Assembly (NCBI GenBank): GCA_902492545.1
Contig: CABULX010000013.1
Coordinates: 1-26,754, forward strand
Direction: 5' to 3'
Length of the DNA stretch: 26,754 bases
From: an uncultured Collinsella sp.
GTDB lineage: Bacteria; Actinomycetota; Coriobacteriia; Coriobacteriales; Coriobacteriaceae
The notes under the pieces: model-generated
What the model saw: only the letters and a program-made list of their open reading frames with translations
Told to the model about the DNA's origin: nothing
Databases searched by the model: none
Translations under genes and position numbers: made by a program
Shown: positions 15,650 to 26,280 of the stretch, one piece after another
Position numbering within the stretch: the stretch's first letter is position 1
Layout: each line of letters opens with the position of its first letter

Positions 15650-16570
15650 CTACACGCGCAGGTAGCGGCGCATGGCGATGGCAGAACCAAAGAGACCGAT
15701 AATCACGCCGACCAGAATCAGCGCAGCATAGGTCACCAGGTAGTACTGCATCGGCAGGGCAAACGACATCCAGCCGATGCTCTCCTGCAGACGCGGGATC
15801 ATCAGATTGCGCAGCAGCTCCAGAACGCCGATGGAAAGCAGCGAGCCCAAAATGGCCTGCAGCACGCCCTCGGTGATAAACGGGCCACGAATGAAGCCGT
15901 TGCTGGCGCCGACCAGACGCATAATCGCAATCTCACGACGACGCGCCGTGATGGACAGGCGAATCGTGTTGTTGATGAAGATGAATGCGATAAAGGTCAG
16001 AAGACCAACGAGCACCACGGCGGCGATGCGGATGTAGTTGGTCACCTGGAACAGGCGGCTCACTTCCTCCTGGCCGTACAGCACGCTCGCGTTGACGTCG
16101 CCGTCATCCGCGATCTTCTGGAAATCGGCATCCTTCTTGAGCTTCTTTGCCGTGCTCTCGACCTTGGACGGATCGTCCATCTCAATAGCGAAGGAAGCCG
16201 GCAGCGGGTTCTGGCCATCGAGCGCGCTCATGGTGGCGTCGGCGTTGCCCGACATCTTGCTCGTATACTCGGCCAGCGCGTCGTCCTTGTCCTTATAGGT
16301 CACGGACTTGACGTTATTCCACGTCTTAAGCTCGGCCTCAAAAGCCTGAACATCGGCCTGATCGGCGTCATCACTAATGAACGCGTTGATGACAACCTGA
16401 TCCTCGACGGTGCCGATCACGGAGTTCAGCATCGCAGAGCCCATGATGAACAGGCCGATGATAAACAGCGAAAGGAAGATCGTGATGACGGCGCCGAGCG
16501 AGGTAGTCCAGTTACGGAAGAAGTGGCTGATTGCCTCTTTGAAGGAGTAGCCCACGTTAGTTGGTGCCAT
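15650..16570 (-). CDS. ftsX: Cell division ABC-transporter-like permease FtsX
   Basis: A 306-residue membrane protein with one N-terminal membrane segment (AVITIFLSLFIIGLFIMGSA, about 27-46), a large external domain of about 120 residues, then three segments (about 175-200, 225-245, 270-295) and the conserved SITARRREIAIMRLVGAS loop (about 208-225). With FtsE it forms a complex at the division site that activates cell wall hydrolases through the external domain. Its start overlaps the end of ftsE by 14 bases, a sign of tight coupling. Confidence 0.95.
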   Translation of the reverse strand: MAPTNVGYSFKEAISHFFRNWTTSLGAVITIFLSLFIIGLFIMGSAMLNSVIGTVEDQVVINAFISDDADQADVQAFEAELKTWNNVKSVTYKDKDDALAEYTSKMSGNADATMSALDGQNPLPASFAIEMDDPSKVESTAKKLKKDADFQKIADDGDVNASVLYGQEEVSRLFQVTNYIRIAAVVLVGLLTFIAFIFINNTIRLSITARRREIAIMRLVGASNGFIRGPFITEGVLQAILGSLLSIGVLELLRNLMIPRLQESIGWMSFALPMQYYLVTYAALILVGVIIGLFGSAIAMRRYLRV

Positions 16571-17777
16571 AGTTGCCGTAACCTCCCCTCTCCTGGTCGC
16601 GGATGACGTGGCCGCCCTCGAGGGCGATCACGCGACGGTGCATGCTATCGACCATCTCGCGGTCGTGCGTGGCGACGATCACGGTGGTGCCGGTGCGGTT
16701 AATACGCTCAAGCAGCTTCATGATGCCCAGCGAGATCGCCGGGTCGAGGTTGCCCGTGGGCTCGTCGCAGATCAGCAGCGGCGGACGGTTGACCATAGCA
16801 CGGGCGACGGCAACGCGCTGCTGCTCGCCACCGGAAAGCTGGTCGGGCAGCGAGTCCATCTGATCGGCCAGACCGACCAGACGCAGCACCTCGGGCACCT
16901 GGCTGCGAATGACGCCCTTGGGCTTGCCGATGCACTGCAGGGCAAACGCCACGTTTTCGTAGGCGGTCTTTTGCGGCAGAAGCTTAAAGTCCTGGAACAC
17001 GGCGCCAATCTGGCGGCGCAGGAACGGAACCTTACGGTTCTTGATCTTCATGAGGTCCTGACCGGCAACCAGGATGCGGCCGCTCGTCGGCTTGACGTCG
17101 CGGTTGAGCGTCGACAGCAGCGTGGTCTTACCCGAGCCGGAGTGACCGACCAGGAAGACGAACTCGCCCGGATAGATCTCGATGTTGATGTCGTCGAGTG
17201 CAGGCTTGTTAGGCTGTGCCGGATAGATCTTGGTGACATGCTCCATAAGGATGACGGGCTCGACACCGGCCTGCTTGGCCATCTTCTTGCGGCTGGCCTG
17301 CGGATCGATGGGCGCAAACACCGACGTGAAATCGGGGTTGTTGAGCGCGTTATCGAGGCTTGCGACCTCGGCTGCCTGATCGCTCTCGACCACCGGGGCA
17401 GCAGGCTGCGTGGGGTCGGGAATAGCGGCAAAGAGACCGGACTGCGCAGGCTGAGGAGCCGGCGTCGCAGGGGCCAAGGGGTCGGGAATGCCGGCCATGG
17501 TAGGCTGCGGCGTGGCGGCACCAGCCTGAGGCTGCTCCACGCGAGCGGTCACGGCCTGAACGGGCTCAAAACCCGCCGTGCCGGAAAGCGCGACATCGCT
17601 GGTTGGATTGTAGGCAAAGGGATCGGATGCCGGCTGTGCCTGATCTGCCGGCTGAGCGGGGGCCTGAGCAACAGGCTGGCCCTCTGAATCCGGAGTGGCG
17701 AAACGACTGCCCTGGACGCCTGCCTGCGTCTTGGGGGCATCATCGCCCGCACCGGAGGTACGGAAGTGGTTACCCAC
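16557..17777 (-). CDS. ftsE: Cell division ATPase FtsE with long N-terminal extension
   Basis: A 406-residue protein; FtsE is normally about 220-230 residues. The ABC ATPase domain begins near residue 174 (VILMEHVTKIYP) and is complete: Walker A GHSGSGKTT (211-219), signature LSGGEQQ (314-320), Walker B LLICDEP (334-340) and H-loop His371. The first 170 residues are Pro-, Ala- and Gln-rich with no hydrophobic segment, likely disordered, with repeated IPDP-type pieces (AGIPDPLAPA, AAIPDPTQPA). The GTG start at 17777 has a perfect AAGGAG five bases upstream and the frame is open throughout, so the extension looks real. It binds ATP on the inner face of the membrane with FtsX. Confidence 0.93.
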   Translation of the reverse strand: MGNHFRTSGAGDDAPKTQAGVQGSRFATPDSEGQPVAQAPAQPADQAQPASDPFAYNPTSDVALSGTAGFEPVQAVTARVEQPQAGAATPQPTMAGIPDPLAPATPAPQPAQSGLFAAIPDPTQPAAPVVESDQAAEVASLDNALNNPDFTSVFAPIDPQASRKKMAKQAGVEPVILMEHVTKIYPAQPNKPALDDINIEIYPGEFVFLVGHSGSGKTTLLSTLNRDVKPTSGRILVAGQDLMKIKNRKVPFLRRQIGAVFQDFKLLPQKTAYENVAFALQCIGKPKGVIRSQVPEVLRLVGLADQMDSLPDQLSGGEQQRVAVARAMVNRPPLLICDEPTGNLDPAISLGIMKLLERINRTGTTVIVATHDREMVDSMHRRVIALEGGHVIRDQERGGYGNYGTN

Positions 17778-17888
17778 TGGTGCTCCTTATCGTCGTGCGT
17801 TTAAACTACATGAGCGCTTTGTATTTTAGCAGCATTAGCTTTGCTGCACATAAGAAGCATGGCGTGCTTAGGGATCCCGTCGGCCGTG

Positions 17889-17997
17889 CACAGGGTTACT
17901 CTCCAAATCGTCCTCGGACATGTCGGAGCCCCCGCTGCGCACTACGTGCGGCGGGGGCTCCTCCGTCCTGCGGAAAGATTTGGAGAGTAACCCTGTG
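17889..17997. repeat. Nested 109-bp inverted repeat upstream of ftsE
   Basis: Outer arms 17889-17909 and 17977-17997 are perfect 21-bp inverted copies (CACAGGGTTACTCTCCAAATC). Inside, GGAGCCCCCGC (17925-17935) pairs with GCGGGGGCTCC (17951-17961), and CGCAC with GTGCG around TAC. Imperfect pairing continues outward to about 17868 and 18017. No T-run and no reading frame of note. It occupies the centre of the 449-base gap between ftsE and the transketolase genes; the rest of that gap holds the transketolase terminator and sequence in which I see nothing else. Confidence 0.85.
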
Positions 17998-18141
17998 TCC
18001 GGCCTGCGATAACTAAGGGGTCGCTGCGTTTTACTTGGGTGCAGCAGCGCCGTGCTTGGGGTCTGAATTGCACTTTGCTGGTCTGGGCCCGTTTCCCGGA
18101 GAAAGCCCTTACTTGGTGCGGGCCTAATTTGTTTGTTGCCG

Positions 18142-18180
18142 ACAAAAAACAGGGGCGTCCTCTTTGGGGACGCCCCTGTT
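18142..18180 (-). terminator. Terminator of the transketolase operon
   Basis: AACAGGGGCGTCC (18148-18160) pairs perfectly with GGACGCCCCTGTT (18168-18180). On the minus strand TTTTTTG follows. It lies about 47 bases after the gene end. Confidence 0.92.
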
Positions 18181-18226
18181 ATGGATTGCATACGGTTGCT
18201 GAAGCGATGCTTTGCCTCGCCTTGCC

Positions 18227-19168
18227 TTATGCCAAGAACTCCTTGGTGGTCGCCACGATGTTGGCGGCGTCCAGGCCATACTTGTGCAAGAGCTCGGCAC
18301 CCGGGCCAGACTCACCGAAGGTGTCGTTGACGCCGATCTTCTTGAGGGGCGTCGGGCACTGCTCGCACAGGACGTCGGCAACGGCGCTGCCCAGGCCACC
18401 GATTACAGAATGCTCCTCGACGGTCACGACGTGGCCGGTCTTGGTGGCGCTCTTGACGATCAGGTCGGCATCGATGGGCTTGATGGTGTGCATGTTGATG
18501 ACCTCGGCGTCGATGCCCTCGGCAGCGAGCTGCTCGGCGGCCTCGAGAGCCTCGCCGACCATCAGGCCGCAGGCGATGATGGTGACGTCGGCGCCCTCGC
18601 GCATGACAATGCCCTTACCCAACTCGAAGTTGTAGGTCTCGGGGTCGTTGATAACCGGCGAGGCCAAACGAGCGAAGCGCATGTACACCGGACCGTCGCA
18701 CTCGTAGGCGGCGCGCGTCACGGCGCGGGCCTCGACGTCGTCGGCAGGAACGATCACAGTCATGCCGGGGATGACGCGCATGAGGGCGATATCCTCGCAG
18801 CACTGGTGCGTGGCACCATCCTCGCCCACCGAGATACCGGCGTGCGTGGCACCAATCTTAACGTTGAGGTGCGGGTAGCCGATGGAGTTACGGACCTGCT
18901 CAAAAGCGCGGCCGGCTGCGAACATGGCAAAGGTGCTCGCGAAGGCAACGCGGCCGGTGGTCGCGATACCGGCGGCGACGCCCATCAGGTTGCTCTCGGC
19001 GATACCCACGTCGAAGAAGCGGTCGGGGCAGGCGGCCTTGAACTTGCCGGTCTGCGTGGCGGCGGCCAGGTCGGCGTCGAGGACCACAAAGTCATCGTGC
19101 TCGTTGGCGAGCTCGACGAGGGCCTCGCCGTAGCTTACGCGCGTGGCGATTTTTTTGACGTCTGCCAT
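18227..19168 (-). CDS. Transketolase, C-terminal subunit
   Basis: A 313-residue protein covering the pyrimidine-binding domain (about 5-170) and the C-terminal domain (about 185-310) of transketolase. RVSYGEALVELANEHDD, DVGIAESNLMGVAAGIA (about 53-69, with the Glu that activates thiamine diphosphate), GATHAGISVGEDGATHQ (about 105-121) and TVEEHSVIGGLGSA are family marks. It pairs with the N-terminal subunit to move two-carbon units in the pentose phosphate pathway. The genes are separated by one base (TAGGATG), with GAGGAG upstream, so the subunits are made together in equal amounts. Ends in a strong terminator. Confidence 0.94.
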   Translation of the reverse strand: MADVKKIATRVSYGEALVELANEHDDFVVLDADLAAATQTGKFKAACPDRFFDVGIAESNLMGVAAGIATTGRVAFASTFAMFAAGRAFEQVRNSIGYPHLNVKIGATHAGISVGEDGATHQCCEDIALMRVIPGMTVIVPADDVEARAVTRAAYECDGPVYMRFARLASPVINDPETYNFELGKGIVMREGADVTIIACGLMVGEALEAAEQLAAEGIDAEVINMHTIKPIDADLIVKSATKTGHVVTVEEHSVIGGLGSAVADVLCEQCPTPLKKIGVNDTFGESGPGAELLHKYGLDAANIVATTKEFLA

Positions 19169-19169
19169 C

Positions 19170-20000
19170 CTAGAGCTCCTCTCCGGCGGCCGTGAGCTCT
19201 GCCATGGCCTGCTCAAACTGTTCATCGTTGGGGGCCTTGCCGTGCCAACCAACCTGGTTCTCCATAAAGGACACGCCCTTGCCCTTCAGGGTCTCGGCGA
19301 TAATGGCGGTCGGCTGCCCCTTGGTGGCGCGAGCCTCGGCAAAGGCGGCGCGGATCTGGTCGAAGTCGTTGCCGTCGGCGAGCTCCACCACGTGGAACTT
19401 GAACGCGCGGAACTTGTCGGCGAGCGGCATGGGGTCGTTGACCTCCTCGACGGGGCCGTCGATCTGCAGGCCGTTGTGGTCGACGATCACGCAGAGGTTA
19501 TCGAGCTGCTGGTTGCCGGCAAACATGGCGGCCTCCCAGACCTGGCCCTCCTCGCTCTCGCCATCGCCCAGCAGGGCGTACGTGCGGTAAGTATCGCCCC
19601 AGTGCTTGGCGGCAACCGCCATGCCCACGGCGGCGGAGATACCCTGGCCGAGCGAGCCGGTGGACATGTCGACGCCCGGGGTGTCGTTCATGTTGGGATG
19701 ACCCTGCAGGTGGCTGCCGATATGGCGCAGCGTCTCGAGATCCTCCTTGGGGAAGAACCCACGCTCGGCGAGCACGGCGTACAGGCCCGGAGCGCAATGG
19801 CCCTTGGAGAGCACAAAACGGTCGCGATCGGCCTTGCGGGGATCGGCCGGGTCGACGTTCATTTCCTCAAAGTACAGATAGGTCATGATGTCGGCAGCGC
19901 CGAGCGAACCGCCCGGATGGCCGGACTTGGCAGCGTGCACGCCGGTGACGATGCCCTTCCTTACCTCGTTGGCAACCTTTTTGAGCTCTTCGTCGCTCAT
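19170..20000 (-). CDS. Transketolase, N-terminal subunit
   Basis: A 276-residue protein matching the thiamine-diphosphate-binding half of transketolase. AAKSGHPGGSLGAADIM (about 23-39), LSKGHCAPGLYA (about 64-75), GSLGQGISAAVGMA (about 115-128) and the Mg/ThDP motif running from GDGESEEGQVWEA (145-157) to VIVDHN (Asn176) are all intact. Split transketolases are common in anaerobes and archaea. AAAGGAAGG stands four bases upstream of the ATG. The 207-base gap upstream to yitT shows a short hairpin (AACCG/CGGTT near 20149-20167) and no convincing promoter. Confidence 0.94.
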   Translation of the reverse strand: MSDEELKKVANEVRKGIVTGVHAAKSGHPGGSLGAADIMTYLYFEEMNVDPADPRKADRDRFVLSKGHCAPGLYAVLAERGFFPKEDLETLRHIGSHLQGHPNMNDTPGVDMSTGSLGQGISAAVGMAVAAKHWGDTYRTYALLGDGESEEGQVWEAAMFAGNQQLDNLCVIVDHNGLQIDGPVEEVNDPMPLADKFRAFKFHVVELADGNDFDQIRAAFAEARATKGQPTAIIAETLKGKGVSFMENQVGWHGKAPNDEQFEQAMAELTAAGEEL

Positions 20001-20207
20001 TGTGCCTTCCTTTCATCCTCATTAGACAAAATGCGCACGGCACCGAAGGTAATCCCAACACAGCCGCAATGCACGTACGTCATTCATTATGCTGGAAACT
20101 GATGGCTTTACCAGAGTTTTTATCATTATTTGAACAATTTAGCAGGCAGAACCGCTGATGAAACGGTTTATCAATGTGAACGTCTTTTGGATGGAACGCA
20201 GTCGACC

Positions 20208-21098
20208 CTACGCGCTAATGTCCTTGAATCCCTCGCCGAAGGCTTCCGTAACGTCAGCGACCGTCACAATGGCGTGAGGATCGCGCTCGCGCACGATCGT
20301 CTTGAGGGTATTGAGCTCTCGACGGCTCACGATGACCATAATCACCGGCTTCTCGGCACCCGAATACATGCCAGTCGCCTTAAACTTGGTACAACCACGA
20401 CCCAGGCCATACATGATATCGGCAGCGATATCAGGGAACTTATCCGAGATGATGAGTACCATACGGCGTTTGTTGCCGCCATCGACCACGGCATCGATCA
20501 CATAGCCGCTAATGACCATCGAAAGGCCTGCATATAGTGCGTTTTCGATTGAAAAGACCGGAGCCGACAGCGCACACACGGCAACGTCGATCGCCATGAC
20601 GGTCGAGCCCACCGGCAGCGAGGTGTTACGCGAAATGATTTGGCCAATCGTGTCCGAGCCGCCGGTGTTGGCGCCGGCACGCAACACCATGCCGTAACCG
20701 ATGCCCGTAATAATGCCGCCCCACATGGCGGGAAGCATCAGGTCCTCATCCGCCAGAGGTGCTACAAACGGGGCGAACAGATCGGTAAAGAAGCCCAGCA
20801 GCACAAAGCCCGTCGCGGTCTGCACCACGTAGAACATGCCGCCCTCGCGCATAACGACCAGCAGCAGCAAGGCGTTCATCACGATGGTCTGGATACCGAC
20901 GGGAAGCGACACGCCTCGCGCCGCGCCGACCGCCTGGATAATGGTGGCAAGGCCCGTAACGCCACCGGCGGCAAGACCATTGGGAATCAAAAACAGGTCG
21001 GTCGCGATGGCGGCCAAGGCACACCCCAACATGATCTGGGGCAGGTCGTGAAAGAAGTTCATCGAAAGAATGCGCTTGATGTCCAGACGATATGCCAT
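20208..21098 (-). CDS. YitT-family (DUF161/DUF2179) membrane protein
   Basis: A 296-residue protein: about five or six membrane segments in residues 20-185, then a soluble C-terminal DUF2179 domain (about 215-290, CTKFKATGMYSGAEKPVIMVIVSRRELNTL). NGLAAGGVTGLATII and RAGANTGGSDTIGQII are typical of the family. Its substrate is not established. The start at 21098 has GGGAGG four bases upstream. The prfB terminator T-run lies directly before this binding site, leaving no room for a separate promoter after the terminator. Confidence 0.9.
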   Translation of the reverse strand: MAYRLDIKRILSMNFFHDLPQIMLGCALAAIATDLFLIPNGLAAGGVTGLATIIQAVGAARGVSLPVGIQTIVMNALLLLVVMREGGMFYVVQTATGFVLLGFFTDLFAPFVAPLADEDLMLPAMWGGIITGIGYGMVLRAGANTGGSDTIGQIISRNTSLPVGSTVMAIDVAVCALSAPVFSIENALYAGLSMVISGYVIDAVVDGGNKRRMVLIISDKFPDIAADIMYGLGRGCTKFKATGMYSGAEKPVIMVIVSRRELNTLKTIVRERDPHAIVTVADVTEAFGEGFKDISA

Positions 21099-21110
21099 GC
21101 TGCCTCCCTC

Positions 21111-21139
21111 AAAAAAGCGCACCCAAACGGATGCGCTTT
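21111..21139 (-). terminator. Terminator between prfB and yitT
   Basis: AAAGCGCACCC (21114-21124) pairs with GGATGCGCTTT (21129-21139), allowing one G-U pair, loop AAAC. On the minus strand TTTTTTGAGGGAGG follows, so the T-run meets the yitT ribosome binding site. About 125 bases separate it from the prfB stop; that stretch holds another short CCCTGCGCAGGG palindrome and CATCGG/CCGATG. Confidence 0.85.
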
Positions 21140-21263
21140 GAACTTCTTGCTGTATTCGATTCTACCGATTCGCCGAACAAAAACCACCCCTGCGCAGGGT
21201 TTGTTCTGGATACAAACCCGTCCAACCGTTAGGCTTGGCATCGGCTTGAAGCCGCCCGATGTT

Positions 21264-22411
21264 TTAGACCTCCGAGCCTTCTGCATCGGCGTTGCCGGTC
21301 GCCCAGCGATGGTAGCCAATAACAAACGGGTCCAGGTCGCCATCGTCAAGAACTGCCTCGACATTGCTGGTCTCCACGCCCGTGCGTAGGTCCTTAACCA
21401 TCTGATACGGGTAGAGCACGTAGCTGCGAATCTGGTTGCCAAAGCCGATCGTGGTCTTGGGTCCACGAATCTCATCCAGGGCCTCGGCGCGCTTCTCGAG
21501 CTCAATCTCGTACAGGCGAGCCTTGAGGATCTGCATGCACGCGGCCTTGTTCTGGATCTGGCTGCGCTCGTTTTGGCAGGTGACCACAATGCCGCTGGGG
21601 AAATGCGTCACGCGCACGGCGGAGTCGGTGGTGTTGACGCCCTGACCGCCCGGGCCGCTCGCGTGGTACACGTCCACGCGGATGTCATCAGGACTGATCT
21701 CGATGTCGATATCATCGGGTAGCACGGGGATGACCTCGACGCCGGCAAACGTGGTCTGGCGGCGCTTCTTGTCGTCGGTGGGGCTAATGCGAACCAAGCG
21801 GTGGACGCCGGCCTCGGCGCGCAGCATGCCAAATGCGTCCTTGCCCTCGACGGTAAAGGTCGCGCGGTCGATGCCGATGACCTCGGCCGCGGGACAGTCG
21901 TTGATGGTGACCTTCCAGCCGCGACGCTGGCAGTACTTCATGTACATCTTAAAGAGCATGAAGGTCCAGTCCTGGGCCTCCAGGCCACCCTGTCCGGGCT
22001 TGATAGTCACAATGGCATCGCCGTGATCGAACTCACCGGTAAACCAGCTCGAAAGCTCAAGCTCATCGATGGCACGGGCCAGGCGCTCAGCCGTGGCTGC
22101 AGCCTCCTCGCGAAGGGCGGCGGCGTCGGGGTCATCCCCCATCTCCTCGGCAAGCTCCAGCGCGGCGCGGGCATCGGAAAGCTCGCCGCGCGCGGTGTCC
22201 ACGGCAGCGATATCCTCCTTGTTGCGCGCAATCTCCTCCATGGTGGCACGGGCGGCGTCGGCGTCATCCCAAAAGCCAGGGGCAACACTTTTGGCCTCGA
22301 GCTCGGACACGCGGGTACGCTTCTCGTCCAGGTGGAGATACGACTCGACCTCACCGAGCCGGTCCGCAAACGCGTCCAGCTCGGCGGGCGTTACCTCTAA
22401 AGCCTCAGCCA

Positions 22412-22412
<1 letters not shown>
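21264..22412 (-). CDS. prfB: Peptide chain release factor 2
   Basis: A 382-residue class I release factor. SGPGGQGVNTTDSAVR (252-267) carries the GGQ motif that triggers peptide release, with KPGQGGLEAQDW (138-149) upstream. RF2 normally reads UAA and UGA with the tripeptide SPF; here the matching place reads SPT (Ser210-Pro211-Thr212, in RLVRISPTDDKKRRQ). The rest of that loop aligns without gaps. The gene is a single open frame: the internal UGA and +1 frameshift used by many bacteria to control prfB are absent. Its ATG overlaps the secA stop by one base (TAATG), with AGGAAT just upstream, so translation is coupled to secA. Confidence 0.93.
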
Positions 22413-25219
<2,807 letters not shown>

Positions 25220-25354
25220 GTGGTTTTCCTTTTTGGCCATCGCCCACGCCGTGCAGCTGCGGGCGAGTTAAACACAGATGATTGTACTTTAGCCAAACAA
25301 GGCGCGGCCTATACGGTCGACCTCGACCGCCACGTAATAACTACGACCCGACCG

Positions 25355-25389
25355 ACCTGCCAAAAAGGGACTGGTTTATTTTGGCAGGT
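25355..25389. repeat. Dispersed hairpin repeat, copy 2
   Basis: ACCTGCCAAAA (25355-25365) pairs perfectly with TTTTGGCAGGT (25379-25389). It differs from copy 1 (13224-13257) by one inserted base and a few substitutions, including loop similarity (GGGACTGGTTTA against GGGACAGGTTTA). It lies in the secA upstream region. Confidence 0.75.
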
Positions 25390-25420
25390 TTTATCTGGGA
25401 AAACGCCGTCAGTCTGCCAT

Positions 25421-25487
25421 TTGGTGCAAACCAACCCGTCCCCTTCGCACCAATCTGGTGCAATGGGAACGGGTTAGCCTGCACCAA
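25421..25487 (-). repeat. 32-bp hairpin that pairs best in minus-strand RNA
   Basis: Arms 25421-25452 and 25456-25487 flank three bases. They match at 26 of 32 positions; five of the six differences become G-U pairs in RNA made from the minus strand and one is A-A. On the plus strand the same five would be A-C mismatches. It lies between the rpmE terminator and secA. Confidence 0.75.
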
Positions 25488-25528
25488 TAAAAAGAAAAGG
25501 GCCGCGCACCCAAATGGATGCACGGCCC
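25488..25528 (-). terminator. Terminator of rpmE
   Basis: A 13-bp stem (25499-25511 with 25516-25528, two G-U pairs) around four bases. On the minus strand TTTTCTTTTT follows. Stem-loop core CATCCATTTGGGTG closely resembles the prfB terminator (CATCCGTTTGGGTG). Confidence 0.9.
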
Positions 25529-25565
25529 TCATGCCATGAATGCGAGTGATTCCGCGGCGAGCTAT

Positions 25566-25991
25566 TTACTCAGCAGCCTCGGTAGTCTCGGCCTCGGCAG
25601 CGGCCTCCTCGACGGGAGCCTCTGCGGGAGCCTCGGCGGCCTGCTTGGCAGCCTCCTCGGCAAACTTAGCGGCACGCTTAGCCTTCTCGGCGGCCTTAGC
25701 CTCAGCGGCGGCCTTGCGAGCGGCCTCGGCCTCAGCAGCCTTGGCGGCCTTGGCAGCCTTGGCCTCCTCAGCCTTCTTGAGCTGGGCGGCAGCGGCGCCA
25801 CCGAACTTGTCGGCGAAGCGCTGGACGCGTCCACCGGTGTCGACGAACTTCTGCTGGCCAGTGTAGAACGGGTGGCACTCGTTGCAAAGCTCGACCTTCA
25901 TCTCGGACACGGTAGCGTGCGTCTTGAAGGTGTTGCCGCAGGAGCACGTCACCGTGCACTCGACATACTGGGGATGGATACCCTGCTTCAT
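25566..25991 (-). CDS. rpmE: Ribosomal protein L31 with Ala/Lys/Glu-rich C-terminal tail
   Basis: A 141-residue protein whose first 65 residues are a zinc-type L31: MKQGIHPQYVECTVTCSCGN with Cys16/Cys18 and LCNECHPFYTGQQKF with Cys36/Cys39, ending GGRVQRFADKFGG. L31 is usually about 70 residues and bridges the large and small subunits. Residues 66-141 are an unusual tail, first alternating AEEAKAAKAAK-type blocks that would form a long charged helix, then acidic Ala/Glu/Pro ending ETTEAAE. The frame is clean and the terminator follows the tail, so it is part of the gene. AAGGAG precedes the ATG. Confidence 0.94.
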   Translation of the reverse strand: MKQGIHPQYVECTVTCSCGNTFKTHATVSEMKVELCNECHPFYTGQQKFVDTGGRVQRFADKFGGAAAAQLKKAEEAKAAKAAKAAEAEAARKAAAEAKAAEKAKRAAKFAEEAAKQAAEAPAEAPVEEAAAEAETTEAAE

Positions 25992-26041
25992 GGTAGGACT
26001 CCTTATTAGTCAGGCGCTGGTTACCGATCAGCGCATAAGGC

Positions 26042-26062
26042 GTCTTGGTTTCCGACCAAGAC
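26042..26062 (-). promoter_or_regulatory. Hairpin in the rpmE leader
   Basis: GTCTTGGT (26042-26049) pairs perfectly with ACCAAGAC (26055-26062) around five bases, about 50 bases before the rpmE start. A second stem (GCGCTG/CAGCGC) lies between it and the start codon. Such leader stems could serve ribosomal protein autoregulation; no known riboswitch was recognised. Confidence 0.45.
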
Positions 26063-26185
26063 AACAAACTCGGCTATGGTACCACGGCGCCGCGTGTCCC
26101 ACAAAAGGTTCACGGTCTTTTCGGAACGACACGAATCTGACCCATCGAAACACATCTCCACCGTTCCTTCAACTGGGAAAATGCC

Positions 26186-26216
26186 GTCCCCGGGGCCTGA
26201 GAAGGGCCCCGGGGAC
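26186..26216. repeat. GC-rich 12-bp perfect hairpin upstream of rpmE
   Basis: GTCCCCGGGGCC (26186-26197) pairs with GGCCCCGGGGAC (26205-26216). An outer pair CCGTTCC (26161-26167) and GGAACGG (26232-26238) frames it, giving a nested 78-bp structure. No T-run. The segment CTGGGAAAATGCCGTC (26173-26188) matches 25395-25410 at 15 of 16 positions. Confidence 0.6.
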
Positions 26217-26280
26217 GTTCGACTGACTGCGGGAACGGCCTTTCCGCTCAATGTGTTCGGCTGAGATCGGAAATCAACCA

